From Dryas octopetala (Eukaryota > Streptophyta > Magnoliopsida > Rosales > Rosaceae): a DNA stretch of 64,000 nucleotides. The number at the start of each line of letters is the position of its first letter. The stretch's first letter is position 1. The position numbers and the translations under genes are program-made. Positions 47,575-58,192 of this stretch are shown here, in pieces. The notes under the pieces are model-generated. The model saw only the letters and a list, made by a program, of their open reading frames with translations. It had not been told where the DNA came from and searched no databases. The DNA lies in NCBI GenBank assembly GCA_963921425.1, contig OY992833.1:18145738-18209737 (forward strand), in the 5' to 3' direction.

Positions 47575-48290
47575 CTTTCTATTGGGGGATCTCTCATTTA
47601 AAGGCTAAAATAAGAGATCTCTTGTAGGCTTACTCCATATTGTAATTCGATCATCGCAGCCGTTTATTTCTTAAGTCTTTATTAAAGTATCCGGCCACTT
47701 TGCAAAAAATTAGATAAATCGGAAACCAATTGATGGTTTGATTAAAGAGTTATTTACACTTATACCCCCTGAGGTTTATCGTCTTTTCACATACACCTTT
47801 TGGGTTTCAAAAATTACACATACACCCCTGAGGTTTCAAAACTGTTGCATTTAACCCCTACAAGAGAAAACAATAAATTAACAAAGAAGAAAATATTTGT
47901 ATTGAGGTTGGACCTTACACTTTGAGTAATCTTATTAAGCCATTCCACCCCCTTAGCATGTCTTTTTGCATACATTCTCATCATTTTTCGTCTCACTGTA
48001 GAGGGTTTGTGCAACAGTTTTGAAACCTCAGAGGGTGTAAGTGTAAATAACTCTTGATTAAATGGTAAATATTTAAGTGCTTGTCAAAACATTATGTTCG
48101 TCCATTTATTTGATTAAAATTACATATTTTATTGATTTTCGATTTGTCTAATTTTTTTATAAATATGATCTTTTAATAGAGGCCTAAAAGATAGATAACT
48201 CGAATCGTCAAAATACACTATGAGGTGGGCCCCACAAGAGTCCCTTATTTACCCTTAAATGAGGGGTCCCTCAATAAAGGGGGCATGTGT
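47575..48290. mobile_element. MITE with long inverted repeats, split by a nested MULE
   Basis: Left CCTTTCTATTGGGGGATC...CTCATTTAA and right (reverse complement) CCCTTTATTGAGGGACCCCTC run on as a long imperfect inverted repeat including the TTAGATAAATCGG/TTAGACAAATCG block. Boundaries are good to about 10 bp; no clear target duplication. It is interrupted at 47747-48053. Confidence 0.65.
47747..48053. mobile_element. Small nested MULE, 307 bp
   Basis: Ends GAGTTATTTACACTTATACC and GAGTTATTTACACTTACACC (reverse complement). A perfect 9-bp duplication TTGATTAAA is at 47738-47746 and 48054-48062, within the outer MITE. Confidence 0.9.
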
Positions 48291-48305
48291 ATATAAATAG
48301 AAGGA

Positions 48306-48690
48306 GCAACCGTTAAAGGATACATCAAATAATTTTATTTATGGGATCTGTTGTGGAGCCTACTTCATACTGTATTTTAACGATCTAAGTCTTTTATTTT
48401 TTAGTCTATATTCAAAGATGTCCTTACAAAAAAAAAAAATTAGATAAATCGGAAGCAATTAAGATATCTAATTTCGATCAAATAAATAGATAAATAAAAT
48501 GTTTTCAATAAACACTTGAATGATAACCAATTAATCAAACAGTTAAATGAATTCTGATTTATCTAATTTTTTACAAAAATGATTCTTCAATAGAGATCTA
48601 AAAAGTAAATGATTTTGATCATTAAAATACAATATAGAGTAAGCCCCACAAGAGATCCGTTAAATAATAAGCTTATTTAAATGATCATTT
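48306..48690. mobile_element. Palindromic MITE, about 385 bp
   Basis: GGGATCTGTTGTGG...ACTGTATTTTAACGATC on the left pairs with GGATCTCTTGTGG...TTGTATTTTAATGATC (reverse complement) on the right. It shares the TTAGATAAATCGGA core with the neighbouring 47575 element. Confidence 0.65.
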
Positions 48691-51470
48691 AACATAAACT
48701 CCCTATATAATTAATTAATTAATAATCCCCTATTTAAAAATCATTGTTGCCATCAGCCTTATCATTACTTTTAGTCTTGGTGAAGGCCTTACTGGATTAC
48801 CATAATTGATTCTCTATATGCTTTACTGTACTTACGGTGATGTTGCAGTGTTGGTTACTGGCTTTTCCTACTAATATATCAAAGTTCAGATTTTAGTTTG
48901 TGTCAAATATTATCTTGGTGTTTGAGTCTATACACATGATGAATGTTGTGATGTGCTACTTGTCTTTGTTGATATCTGGAGCTTCGATCTATCATATTTT
49001 CTTTTTCCCTTATTGCTCAGATTTTCATTGGTGGAATTTCAAAGGCTCTTTCATCGAAAATGGTAATATGGTATGATGTTTATGATGCATTTATTTCTCT
49101 TTACTTACCAAAATCGCATCTACTCTTTTGATTTTATTTTTCCCTATGTTCATCGATTAGGCCTTTTATGCTGCTTTTCTAGCTTATGGAGATCGTTAGT
49201 GTCTTTGGACGTTTGAAGACATACCACTTTGAGGCTGGTCAATGAGGAACTTAATAAATCGATCATGTGTTTTTGTGGAGGTAACGAAGCACATGTTACA
49301 GTTCTTGTTAGTTTTTGTTTGTAGTAAATTCTCTGGAAAAGGTCCCCTGTATATGATTGGAAAAATAGTAATGATCTTTTGTTGCAATAGAAGTGTTCAC
49401 TGTTTTTATGGTAGTTGACATTATGCCTATGGTTTAGAAATGATCTTTTGTATAGGGGGAATGTGGGGGGTTGTATGATGTAATCTAGATGTTTGGGTAT
49501 ATTCCAACAAAGTAGAAAACGAAAGAGAAACATAAGAGTGAAACAAAAAATTTTACTTAATTAAGAAAAAAGAAAAAGAATATACAGAAAAATTTACTCG
49601 TGTTGGTCGGGTACGTAAGCGCGTTCGTATGCAAGGAAAACTGGCTATCGCTAATTGGTGTAAATTTCATAGTAAGTGTTGTACTAATCAACGACTCGTA
49701 GTGATCTGTATACTGTATTTTTCGATCAAAATTATTAACGTCATCAAATTTTTTCATTATACGAACACATTATTTTAGTAGTTTAACAATTTCGGTGGTT
49801 TTAGTATCATTAATATTTTACCAAACGAGTGAATCATCTGAAAATATCATCCTTTAACATTGGTGTATATTCCACGATAATTAAGTAGTGTAGTATAAAT
49901 CAACTACTCGTAGTTAAACTATATTTCTCAAATAAAATTGTTAACGTCGATCATCAAATTGTTCACTAGCTATAAGCCTATATCGACACATTATTCTAGT
50001 AATTACTCTTCAAAAAATACTAATTAATTAACCTAGCTGGCTAGCTCTGATGAATTAAATCATTAACAGATGAAATAAATGGCAGGCCAAGAAAGCAACA
50101 AAAGTAACCATAGGTTGGTGTGTGGTGGGTTGACTGCACGTGGGTTCCAAATGCCTGTAAAGACACGTATCTGTGGGACTGTCTTTTAGGGCACGTGAAA
50201 CGCTCACTCTCACGCACAATGCACAAGCTCTGCAGATGAAGAAAGAAAGGAAACCATGGCTTGGGAATGACAATAACATTATAGATATATAGATCGATCG
50301 AGCATGTGGGCTTCTGATAATCCTTCGCATTCATTTGCATGGAGGTCAAACGGACGAGGGAGGCCAGGAGGTGGTCAAGACCTCCTCACCCACGTGCCTC
50401 CTACCCATATCTTACGTACTCATGCTTATCTCATGCCTTCTTAATTTATTATTAGATAACAAACAGAGAAAATATGTTAAGGGATCGAATTTTCAATACA
50501 ATAATCAATATTTGACACTAAATACTAAACTATATAAATTTATTATGAGTTGATAATTATAAACCATACACTGAGATGAAAATTTATACAAATTAAGGAC
50601 TCCTAAGAAAGTATTTAATGAGGAAGAGAATTTGAACTTGATCACATAACCTTCTGAAATAATGTATATTTATCAACTCAATTGTGTATATCTCAACCAA
50701 AAAAGTATATATAGTGCTGCTGTGCTGTTATGTCTACGAAGCAATAAGCGTGTAGAATAATAACATGAATGCTCGATCTTTTGTCCATTTGAGCATCCTA
50801 TATATGTAGCCACAATGTCATTAGATAAAAGTCAAATGTGATATCTTAAATAAGTGAGAAATGATACTTAAAAAAGAAAATTACGATTTGCATGCATCTT
50901 AACTTATTATGTTTATATAATATTAATTAAGAAGAAAAATTATTGGGTGTGACAATGATCATACAATATCTGAACAACTTTGGGAGAAAAGATCTAAAGA
51001 TAGAATTGTAATTTTTGAGTTAGAAAAATCACAAAAATGCTATATAAAATGTATTTAAAATGATTAGATATGAATATGATCAATAAAGCTAAATTTAAAA
51101 TGTATAAAATATTGTAGTGAGCCATTTTCGTATTTCTTTCTCGCAAATATGAACTTGTTTTGATTGTTATTTGTTAGCAAGCAATTTAGCTATTTTTGTC
51201 AGCTTGTGGATTCATATATGTAATATATATGTTAGTTGTTACGTGTCCTTCCATTCACATACATATACAACACTACGTGTCCACAGATATTTGCTTCACT
51301 GCACAAGTATAATTTCCTTGTTTGGGGTTTCTTTCTCTTCCAAAATTTGGGTAGAGAAGCCTAGAGCATCATCAAACACTCTAAAGTCTAATCTTCACCA
51401 CCTATAGCTTTAACCATGACATATCAGAGTAGACTTACTTGTACTACATGCATTACCCACCCATTCTCAC
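48691..51470. other. Gene-free AT-rich DNA
   Basis: No gene, transposon ends or structured repeat that I can support. A stretch near 49020-49230 faintly resembles an RNA-binding-domain exon but is broken. The last part is distal promoter of the NCED gene. Confidence 0.4.
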
Positions 51471-51472
51471 CT

Positions 51473-51585
51473 CCCACGTGTCCACTTCTCCTCTTCCGAG
51501 CTGGACATCTTTTTTTTTTTTGGCCCGGTGAGCTAGACATCTTAAATGGACCTCACTTCACACTTTCCACTTCTACTATATAAAA
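51473..51585 (+). promoter_or_regulatory. ABRE/G-box and TATA box of the NCED gene
   Basis: CCCACGTGTCC at 51473-51483 contains CACGTGTC, the abscisic-acid-response element core. TATATAAAA lies at 51577-51585, about 70 bp before the ATG. ABA feedback on NCED through ABREs is known for several plants; here it is inferred. Confidence 0.7.
51512..51529 (-). mobile_element. Poly(A)-tail-only micro-insertion in the NCED promoter
   Basis: T run plus GGCCCGGT (reverse strand ACCGGGCC then about 10 A) between GAGCTGGACATCTT (51498-51511) and GAGCTAGACATCTT (51530-51543), 13 of 14 identical. It sits between the ABRE and the TATA box. Confidence 0.7.
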
Positions 51586-51652
51586 CCACCCTTGCACTCC
51601 CCATTCTCTCCACACCCCACTACTCATACCCCTCTCTCTTTTGTTTGTAGCC

Positions 51653-53449
51653 ATGCACGTCTCTTTGCACTTCATCACCACTCCACCATCTTCTCTTACA
51701 CTCAAAAATCCCATTCAAACTCACACACCCACATGCAAAATTCTCATTAAAAGAACCCTAAACCCTCAAAGAATTCAAAAACCAGCTGTGAGACCACCAT
51801 TGCCATACCCACCACCACCACCACCAAATTCCGCACCATTAATCAAGCCCATGCCAGAACTCAACCCAACAAGGCCCAAGCCCAATTACCCACCTCACCT
51901 AAACCCATTTCAAAAGCTTGCAGCCTCACTCTTAGACACATTAGAGGCCTCGATCATAGAACCCCTGGAAAAGAAGAAGAGCCTGCCCAAAACCATCGAC
52001 CCGGCGGTCCAAATATCCGGTAATTTTGCCCCGGTCCGGGAGTGTCCGGTCCACCATGGACTCGAAGTGGTGGGCCAAATCCCGGACTGCCTACATGGCG
52101 TTTACGTCCGTAACGGCGCAAATCCCAGGTTCGCGCCGTCAGGCGGGCACCACTTGTTTGATGGGGACGGTATGGTCCACGCGCTCACTTTGGGCGCGGG
52201 AAATCGAGCCAGCTACAGCTGTAGGTACACGCGCACAAGCCGGCTTGAGCAAGAAGCCAAGCTGGGTAGGCCCATATTTCCCAAGCCGATCGGCGAGCTT
52301 CACGGCCACACGGGCCTAGCTCGGCTCCTCGTATTCCTCGCTCGAGCCGGGATCGGTTTGGTCGACGGCTCGAAGGGAACCGGCGTGGCTAATGCCGGCT
52401 TGGTCTACTTCAACGGACGCTTACTCGCGATGTCGGAAGATGACCTTCCGTACAATGTCAAGATCAACGGTGACGGTGATCTTGAAACGATCGGACGGTT
52501 TGATTTCGATGGTGGTCTGGAGCGTCCGATGATCGCGCATCCAAAGGTGGACCCCGTGACGAGTGAGCTTCACGTGCTGAGTTACGACGTGGTGAAGAAA
52601 CCGCATCTCAAGTACTTCAAGTTCGACACGTGCGGGAGGAAGTCACGTGACATTGGGATCACGCTTGAGCAACCCACAATGGTACACGACTTCGCCATAA
52701 CAGAAAACTATGTGGTGATTCCGGATCTGCAAGTGATATTCAAGTTATCCGAAATGGTAAAAGGCGGGTCGCCCGTAATTTACGACCGAAACAAGACGTC
52801 TCGGTTCGGATTTCTGCCGAAAAATGATGTTTGCGAATCGGGTATTCAGTGGATCCACGTACCCGATTGTTTTTGCTTCCATTTGTGCAATGCGTGGGAG
52901 GAAATTTCGGAGACCGGGGACAGAATCATTGTTGTGATCGGGTCGTGCATGAACCCGCCCGATTCGGTTTTCAACGAGCATAAGAATGAACCGATTCGGG
53001 CTGAATTATCCGAAATCAGGATGAACTTGAGAACCGGGGATTCGACCCGCCGGGTCATTGTTCCGGGTTTGAATTTGGAAGTGGGTTTGGTGAATAAGCA
53101 GCTCTTAGGGAGAAAAACCCGGTACGTGTACATGGCGATAGCTGAGCCGTGGCCCAAGTGTTCGGGTTTCGCTAAGGTAAATTTGGAAACCGGGTTGGTG
53201 ACCAAGTACATGTACGGAACCGGCCGGTTCGGTGGTGAACCGTTTTACGTGCAGGAAAAGAATGGTGAAGATGAAGATGAAGGGTTTATAATGGGTTTTG
53301 TGAGGGATGAGGTGGAGGAGAGGTCTGAGGTGGTGATAGTGAAGGCTTCGAACATGAAGCAAGTGGGTACAGTGAGATTGCCCTCTAGGGTTCCTTATGG
53401 GTTTCATGGTACATTTATTAGTGAACAAGATTTGAAGGGACAAGCATAA
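51653..53449 (+). CDS. NCED6: 9-cis-epoxycarotenoid dioxygenase, NCED6-like
   Basis: Plastid enzyme that cleaves 9-cis-violaxanthin/neoxanthin to xanthoxin, the committed step of abscisic-acid synthesis. Intronless, 598 aa, as usual for NCEDs. The ATG at 51653 follows a short leader and begins a Ser/Thr/Pro-rich plastid transit peptide (residues 1 to about 90, with a Pro run PPPPPP). The four iron-binding histidines are visible: His296 (MIAHPK), His345 (MVHDFAIT), His410 (CFCFHL) and His585 (YGFHGTF). Spacing matches maize VP14. Phrases such as [19 protein letters not shown] and the end [11 protein letters not shown] point to the NCED6 branch (seed/endosperm in Arabidopsis) rather than NCED3. 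Odd: HLCNAWEE where HLWNAWEE is usual. Coding GC is well above the flanks. Confidence 0.96.
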   Translation: MHVSLHFITTPPSSLTLKNPIQTHTPTCKILIKRTLNPQRIQKPAVRPPLPYPPPPPPNSAPLIKPMPELNPTRPKPNYPPHLNPFQKLAASLLDTLEASIIEPLEKKKSLPKTIDPAVQISGNFAPVRECPVHHGLEVVGQIPDCLHGVYVRNGANPRFAPSGGHHLFDGDGMVHALTLGAGNRASYSCRYTRTSRLEQEAKLGRPIFPKPIGELHGHTGLARLLVFLARAGIGLVDGSKGTGVANAGLVYFNGRLLAMSEDDLPYNVKINGDGDLETIGRFDFDGGLERPMIAHPKVDPVTSELHVLSYDVVKKPHLKYFKFDTCGRKSRDIGITLEQPTMVHDFAITENYVVIPDLQVIFKLSEMVKGGSPVIYDRNKTSRFGFLPKNDVCESGIQWIHVPDCFCFHLCNAWEEISETGDRIIVVIGSCMNPPDSVFNEHKNEPIRAELSEIRMNLRTGDSTRRVIVPGLNLEVGLVNKQLLGRKTRYVYMAIAEPWPKCSGFAKVNLETGLVTKYMYGTGRFGGEPFYVQEKNGEDEDEGFIMGFVRDEVEERSEVVIVKASNMKQVGTVRLPSRVPYGFHGTFISEQDLKGQA

Positions 53450-53521
53450 AGCTAGCTACAGCTAGATAGTGTATATAGTTGGGCAGATAATTAATATATG
53501 CCATATATGATATATATTATA

Positions 53522-54413
53522 GAGCAAATTACAATTTAGTACCTCAATTTTACATGTTATTTTAATTTAGTAACTCAACTTTGAAAACTTGTAAAAAAGT
53601 ACCTCAACTTTCATTTTGTGTCAAAATAGTACCTCCGTTAGTTTTTCTGTCAAATAAACAGTTATCTGCTGACGTGGCATGGGTATTTTTCGTCTTTTTC
53701 TCTAAATTTTAAAAATAATAATAATTTTTTTTTAAATACAAAATTTTTTTAAAATAATTAAAACCTTTTAAATTTTTTTAAAAAAAATTGGGGGGAGATC
53801 AGGGGGATGGTCGGGGGTTTGGGTAAGGGGTGAGGGGGCTGGGTTGGGGTTGGGGTTGGGTAAGGGGGGTGAGGGGGGAAGGGTGGTCGGGCAGGGAGAG
53901 GGGGGAGGATGGCTGGGGGCGGGCTGGGATGGCTGGGGGAGGGCTGGGTGGGGGCGGGAAGGAAAGGGGATGGGGCTAGGGCTGGGGGTTAGGGGAGGGG
54001 GGTGCGCGGAGGCTGGGGAGAGGGTCGGGCAGGGATAGGGGGAGGGGGTCGAAGCGGGGGGAAGGGAGGGAGGGAGGGGGAGGGGGTCAGAGCGGGTAGG
54101 GAGGGGGCGGGTCGGAACGATGGGGTGGGAGAGGAAGGGAGGGGAGGGGTGGGCTGGGTTGGGCTGGGTGGGGGCTAGGAGGGGAGGGGACGGGCTGGGT
54201 TTGAGTGGAGGGGACGGGAGGGGATGGGTTGGGTTTGGGTGGCTGAGGTTGGGGGTGGGGCATGGCTGGGGAAGGGAAGTGTGACGAGCCTAGGGGTGGG
54301 GGGAGGGGGAGGGGGTGCGATGGGATTGTGGTGGGGGGGAGATGGTGGTCGGGCAGGGAGAGGGGGAAGACGGGGGGGTGAGCTGAGGAGGGGAAGGGAT
54401 GGGTGGGGGCTGG

Positions 54414-54455
<42 letters not shown>

Positions 54456-54808
54456 GGGGAAGGGCTAGGTGGAGGGGCTGGGGGTGGGGGGAGGATAGGG
54501 GGCGGGCTGGGGAAGATGGAGAGGGAAAATAATTTTAAAGAAATTTTTTATTTTAATTTGTTTAAGAAATTTTTTTAGGAAATTTTTTTATTCAAAATTT
54601 TTAAAAGTATTATTATTTTTTAAATGTGGATAAAAACACAAAAATACCTCTGCCACATCAACAGATAACTGTTTATTTGACAGAAAAACTAACGGAGGTA
54701 CTATTTTGACACAAAATAAAAGTTGAGGTATTTTTTTGCAAGTTTTCAAAGTTGGGGTACTAAATTGAAACAACATGTAAAGTTGAGATACTAAATTGTA
54801 ATTTGCTC
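53522..54808. mobile_element. MULE with a G-rich interior, 1287 bp, 72 bp after the NCED stop
   Basis: Inverted repeats of about 190 bp start GAGCAAATTACAATTTAGTA on both sides (reverse complement on the right). Flanks TATATTATA (53513-53521) and TATATCATA (54809-54817) match at 8 of 9, fitting a 9-bp Mutator-type duplication. No transposase. The interior 53795-54515 is dominated by G on the + strand, so frames in it (Gly/Trp/Arg-rich) are not genes. Confidence 0.87.
53795..54515 (+). repeat. 720-bp strand-asymmetric G-rich tract
   Basis: Dense GGGG and GGGGG runs (GGGTTGGGG, GGGGGAGGGGG, GGGCTGGG), few C or T. Includes a (GA)n microsatellite at about 54419-54451. Many G-quadruplex-type motifs on the + strand, which is the NCED coding strand. 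Confidence 0.9.
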
Positions 54809-54817
54809 TATATCATA

Positions 54818-57790
54818 TGTTGTGTCTTCTGTAATATTCGAAAAGGATCTTGTCACTTAAGCTTGGACAGTAGTACTGGATGAATGTACTAGCTTGTTGA
54901 GTTGTTTCTATAAATGTACTTGTTTCTATAACCAGCTAACAGACAGATTCTTTGGAGGCACAGATATCAGTATATCACCATATGGTGACATATAAATAAA
55001 TTGAATGAGAAATATTGTAGTCTTGTAGACATATAAATAAATTTAAAATGAATTTGATGAGAAATGCATATGTAGTATGAGTCATAGAAACAACCGTCAA
55101 GGATTTAGATGATAAACTTTTTTTTTTTATTTGATTAGAGGGAAAAAGAGAGAGTAGAGAGGAGAAAGAGGAAAGAGACAAAGAGGTCGGGAAGGAAAGA
55201 GAAAGGGAGGTTCGCAGGTTGAATTGTCGATGATTGGTGGGCTTGGGGTGGGGTCTGGACTTGGAGTGACTGAAAGTAGTGATAAGTGGTTTTGTTATTC
55301 TGAGATTTAATGAGGGTATTATGGTCATTTAAGTTAGAAATTAAAATTTTAATATACTAAATGAGCAATAAGGTGTGTCATGAGAGAAAAAGTGGTGTGC
55401 AGCCGTCTTGCCAAAATGCACACGGATTTATTTTTGCTCATCACGGTGAATATTATGATAGTGAGACGCATCTCACTCGTTTATGAATGTGATAATTAAT
55501 GCTCACCACCGTCTTTTGGTAATGCTCATACGTGTCCCACACAACTGCACACTAAGTAAATGCAAACGATCAGGATCCGCAATGGATATATACTTTAACG
55601 AGTAAGTAGGACCTACACATTTGGTGCCATGATTTGTTTTGTTTCCTAGAAATCTCTAGAATGCTTGTAGCCTTGTATACATGTGAGGGAGGAATCTTTT
55701 AATTGGCCACTTGATTTTTGATTGTCCAAAATATATGAATTGGTTAGGCATAGGTTAATGTCAGAAGATTGATTGCTTAACCCTTTTGATTCGATGATAT
55801 ATTTTGTTTCCTTGAATATGCTTGCATGAGTTGAAAATATGAAGTTATGAAAATAGGAATCTTGTAAATAGTATAAGAATATTCACTGTTGAAGATGAAA
55901 GATTCTCTGATAAAAGAAAAGGACTAAAGTGATGCCAAAGTTTCACTCAAAAAGAATGTGTATATCTTCTACACTTGTTTCCCTTTTTGGAGAAAATTTA
56001 TATAAGTCTATAAATGCCTTAGAGGTATCTTCACCTCGAGCTCTGGAAGGCTGCAAGGCTTCTTCGAGATTCCAGAACTATGGTTATTATACAGGACTGG
56101 AGTTGAGATATATTATGGGGTTTAACCAACCATAAAAATGAGATTTTCGATTTTCAATTAATGTATATTCATTTGATTTTTTTTTCTTCATTAATACTCG
56201 TAAAAACTAAAAACTATTATATTGCATTATTACATCAAAATTACAATTATAATATAATTAATTAAACAACAAATAAAATGAAACATATATTTTTTTTTAC
56301 ATTAGTTGAATACAACACAATGTATAAAGAGTATATAAGTTTTGGAAGCTCATAGCACTTCAACCTTATAAGAAGATCTTCAATTAGTGTAAGATGGGCC
56401 AAGATCCTCTACCCATTTGCCTATTTATTTTTCTACCATGTTTTTAATATTGGTCATCAACCCTCTTATCTCTTACCTTTCTTTCTCTCTCTACTCTCTC
56501 TTTGATGGCCAAGATTAAAACATAGTAAAGAAATAAGTAGGTAAATGGATAGAGAATCCTAGTCCGTGTAAGATCATTGTATTCATTTCAGATCGATCGA
56601 TCTGTTATATCTTGTGAAATTTTGTCACCCCAAATCAATAAGAAACAAATTTTTGTCAATCTCTTTTTTGTTAATATATATATATATATATATTTTTGGC
56701 TATATAAACTGACCATATCTTATATAAACACAACATTCATCGACCTAAGAATTAATCTCCTGAAAATACAAAAAGTTTAAGGCCATTAATGCTTTTCTGA
56801 CGAAATATTGCTATTCACTTGGAGTAAATTTGGTGATTATTATTATTATTGTTTTTGGCCACAAATTAATTTGATGATTAATTAAAAAGGTGAATGAAGT
56901 CTATTGATCTTCAGAACGTTTCATCGTCCCACTGACTTTTAAATGTTATCACATCAATAATACATCAATGCATCAAATGTATTATTAAGGTAGCGAGGTA
57001 GGCTAGCTAGCCATCAACATTATCTCAAGGGATTTAAAAAAAAAGGGAAATTGGAAACTTAATTAAAAGAGAGTGTGTACATAACAATCCATTATCTAGT
57101 ACAATAAGATGGAGGATTTAATACGTATGTACCAAGTATTCTCATTAAGAAGAAAACAATCATGCAACTCTCAACTTGTTATATTATGTTAAGATAACAT
57201 AGTAATATATCATGTCAAGAAAGAACAAAAAAATTTACATCCATCAAAAGAGAAAGAAAAGGTTTAGCAAAAAAAAGAGAGAGAGAAAAGGGATGACAAG
57301 ATTCGACTAATTTCCAACTTAAAATTAATGGAAAGGAGATTGATGATGTTTTTGTACTTTGTAGTGACGATTATGTTTGCCATATACTTTTGCATTCCTA
57401 ATGGGTTGACTTCAGCCTAGAAATAACACTTTAAAAATAAAAAAGAATAAATCTTTTGAATTGACATTGAAAGTACTATATATTATCATCCCTTCAAAAA
57501 AAAAAAAAAACTATTATCATCAAATAGAAAGGTAATATGCTTCTTTTTTTTTTTTTGGTATGAAAGGTTGTAAGACGTTGAGAATTGGGATTACCGAGAT
57601 TTGAAATTAAATCTAGTCATACAAGAAATCATGTTTCTACAAATACTATCATTACTCATTTACATACACATAAACATAAATTATTAATACATAAACAAAT
57701 CATGCTAAAAAAATGAAAGTTAATGCTTTTACAATATTAGATTTTTTGTTATATTGTGCAAACAGATATAAGAGTAATTCACAAATTTAA
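54818..57790. other. Gene-free region after the NCED gene
   Basis: AT-rich, no gene supported. A purine-rich stretch lies at 55130-55215, and (TA)n at about 56674-56692. A micro-insertion is at 57491-57511. Confidence 0.4.
57491..57511 (+). mobile_element. Poly(A)-tail-only micro-insertion
   Basis: CCTTC, about 15 A and a C are flanked by TATTATCATC at 57481-57490 and 57512-57521 (10 bp, identical). The short repeat makes this the weakest of the set. Confidence 0.5.
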
Positions 57791-57807
57791 ATTTTTACCC
57801 ATTTTTA

Positions 57808-58192
57808 TTAAGGTATATCTCAACTTATTTATGTTGAGGTATACCCTATTGGGATCTACACGAGTCGTTTTGTGTCGATCCGAACGGTTCATTTTTTACA
57901 TCTCCATTGATAGATCATTCTTGTAAAAAATTAGCCAAATCGGAAATCATTTGCTTATCTAACTTTGATAAAACAAATGGACGGTTTCATCGAAAATATT
58001 TGGTTCATCCATTTATTTGATCAAAGTTAAATAGACAAATGATTTTCGATTTGACTAATTTTTTACAAGGATAATCTATTAATAAAGATGTAAAAAATGA
58101 ACGGTTCGGATCGATACAAAACGACTCATGTGAGCCCTAATAGGGTATACCTTAATATATTTATGTTGAGATACATACCTCAATAGAAAGAG
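57808..58192. mobile_element. Near-perfect palindromic MITE, about 385 bp
   Basis: Left and right halves are long inverted copies: AGGTATACCCTATTGGGATC against AGGTATACCCTATTAGGGCTC, CGATCCGAACGGTTCATTTTTTACATC on both arms, and AAAAAATTAGCCAAATCG against AAAAAATTAGTCAAATCG. Outer ends TTAAGGTATATCTC and TTGAGGTATGTATCTC. The transcript of either strand would fold into one long hairpin. Confidence 0.8.

Noticed and set aside
49020..49230. IFIGGISKALSSKM followed by FYAAFLAYGD, faintly like an RNA-recognition-motif exon
   Set aside because: Too short, followed by stops, and without convincing RNP1/RNP2 spacing; chance cannot be excluded.
52846..53443. Two minus-strand frames of 121 and 112 aa over the NCED gene
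   Set aside because: Antisense shadows in a GC-rich exon; no support as genes.
53844..54532. Open frames in the G-rich part of the MULE (Gly/Trp/Arg-rich, up to 102 aa)
   Set aside because: Low-complexity by-product of strand bias; no domain, no splice signals, inside a transposon.
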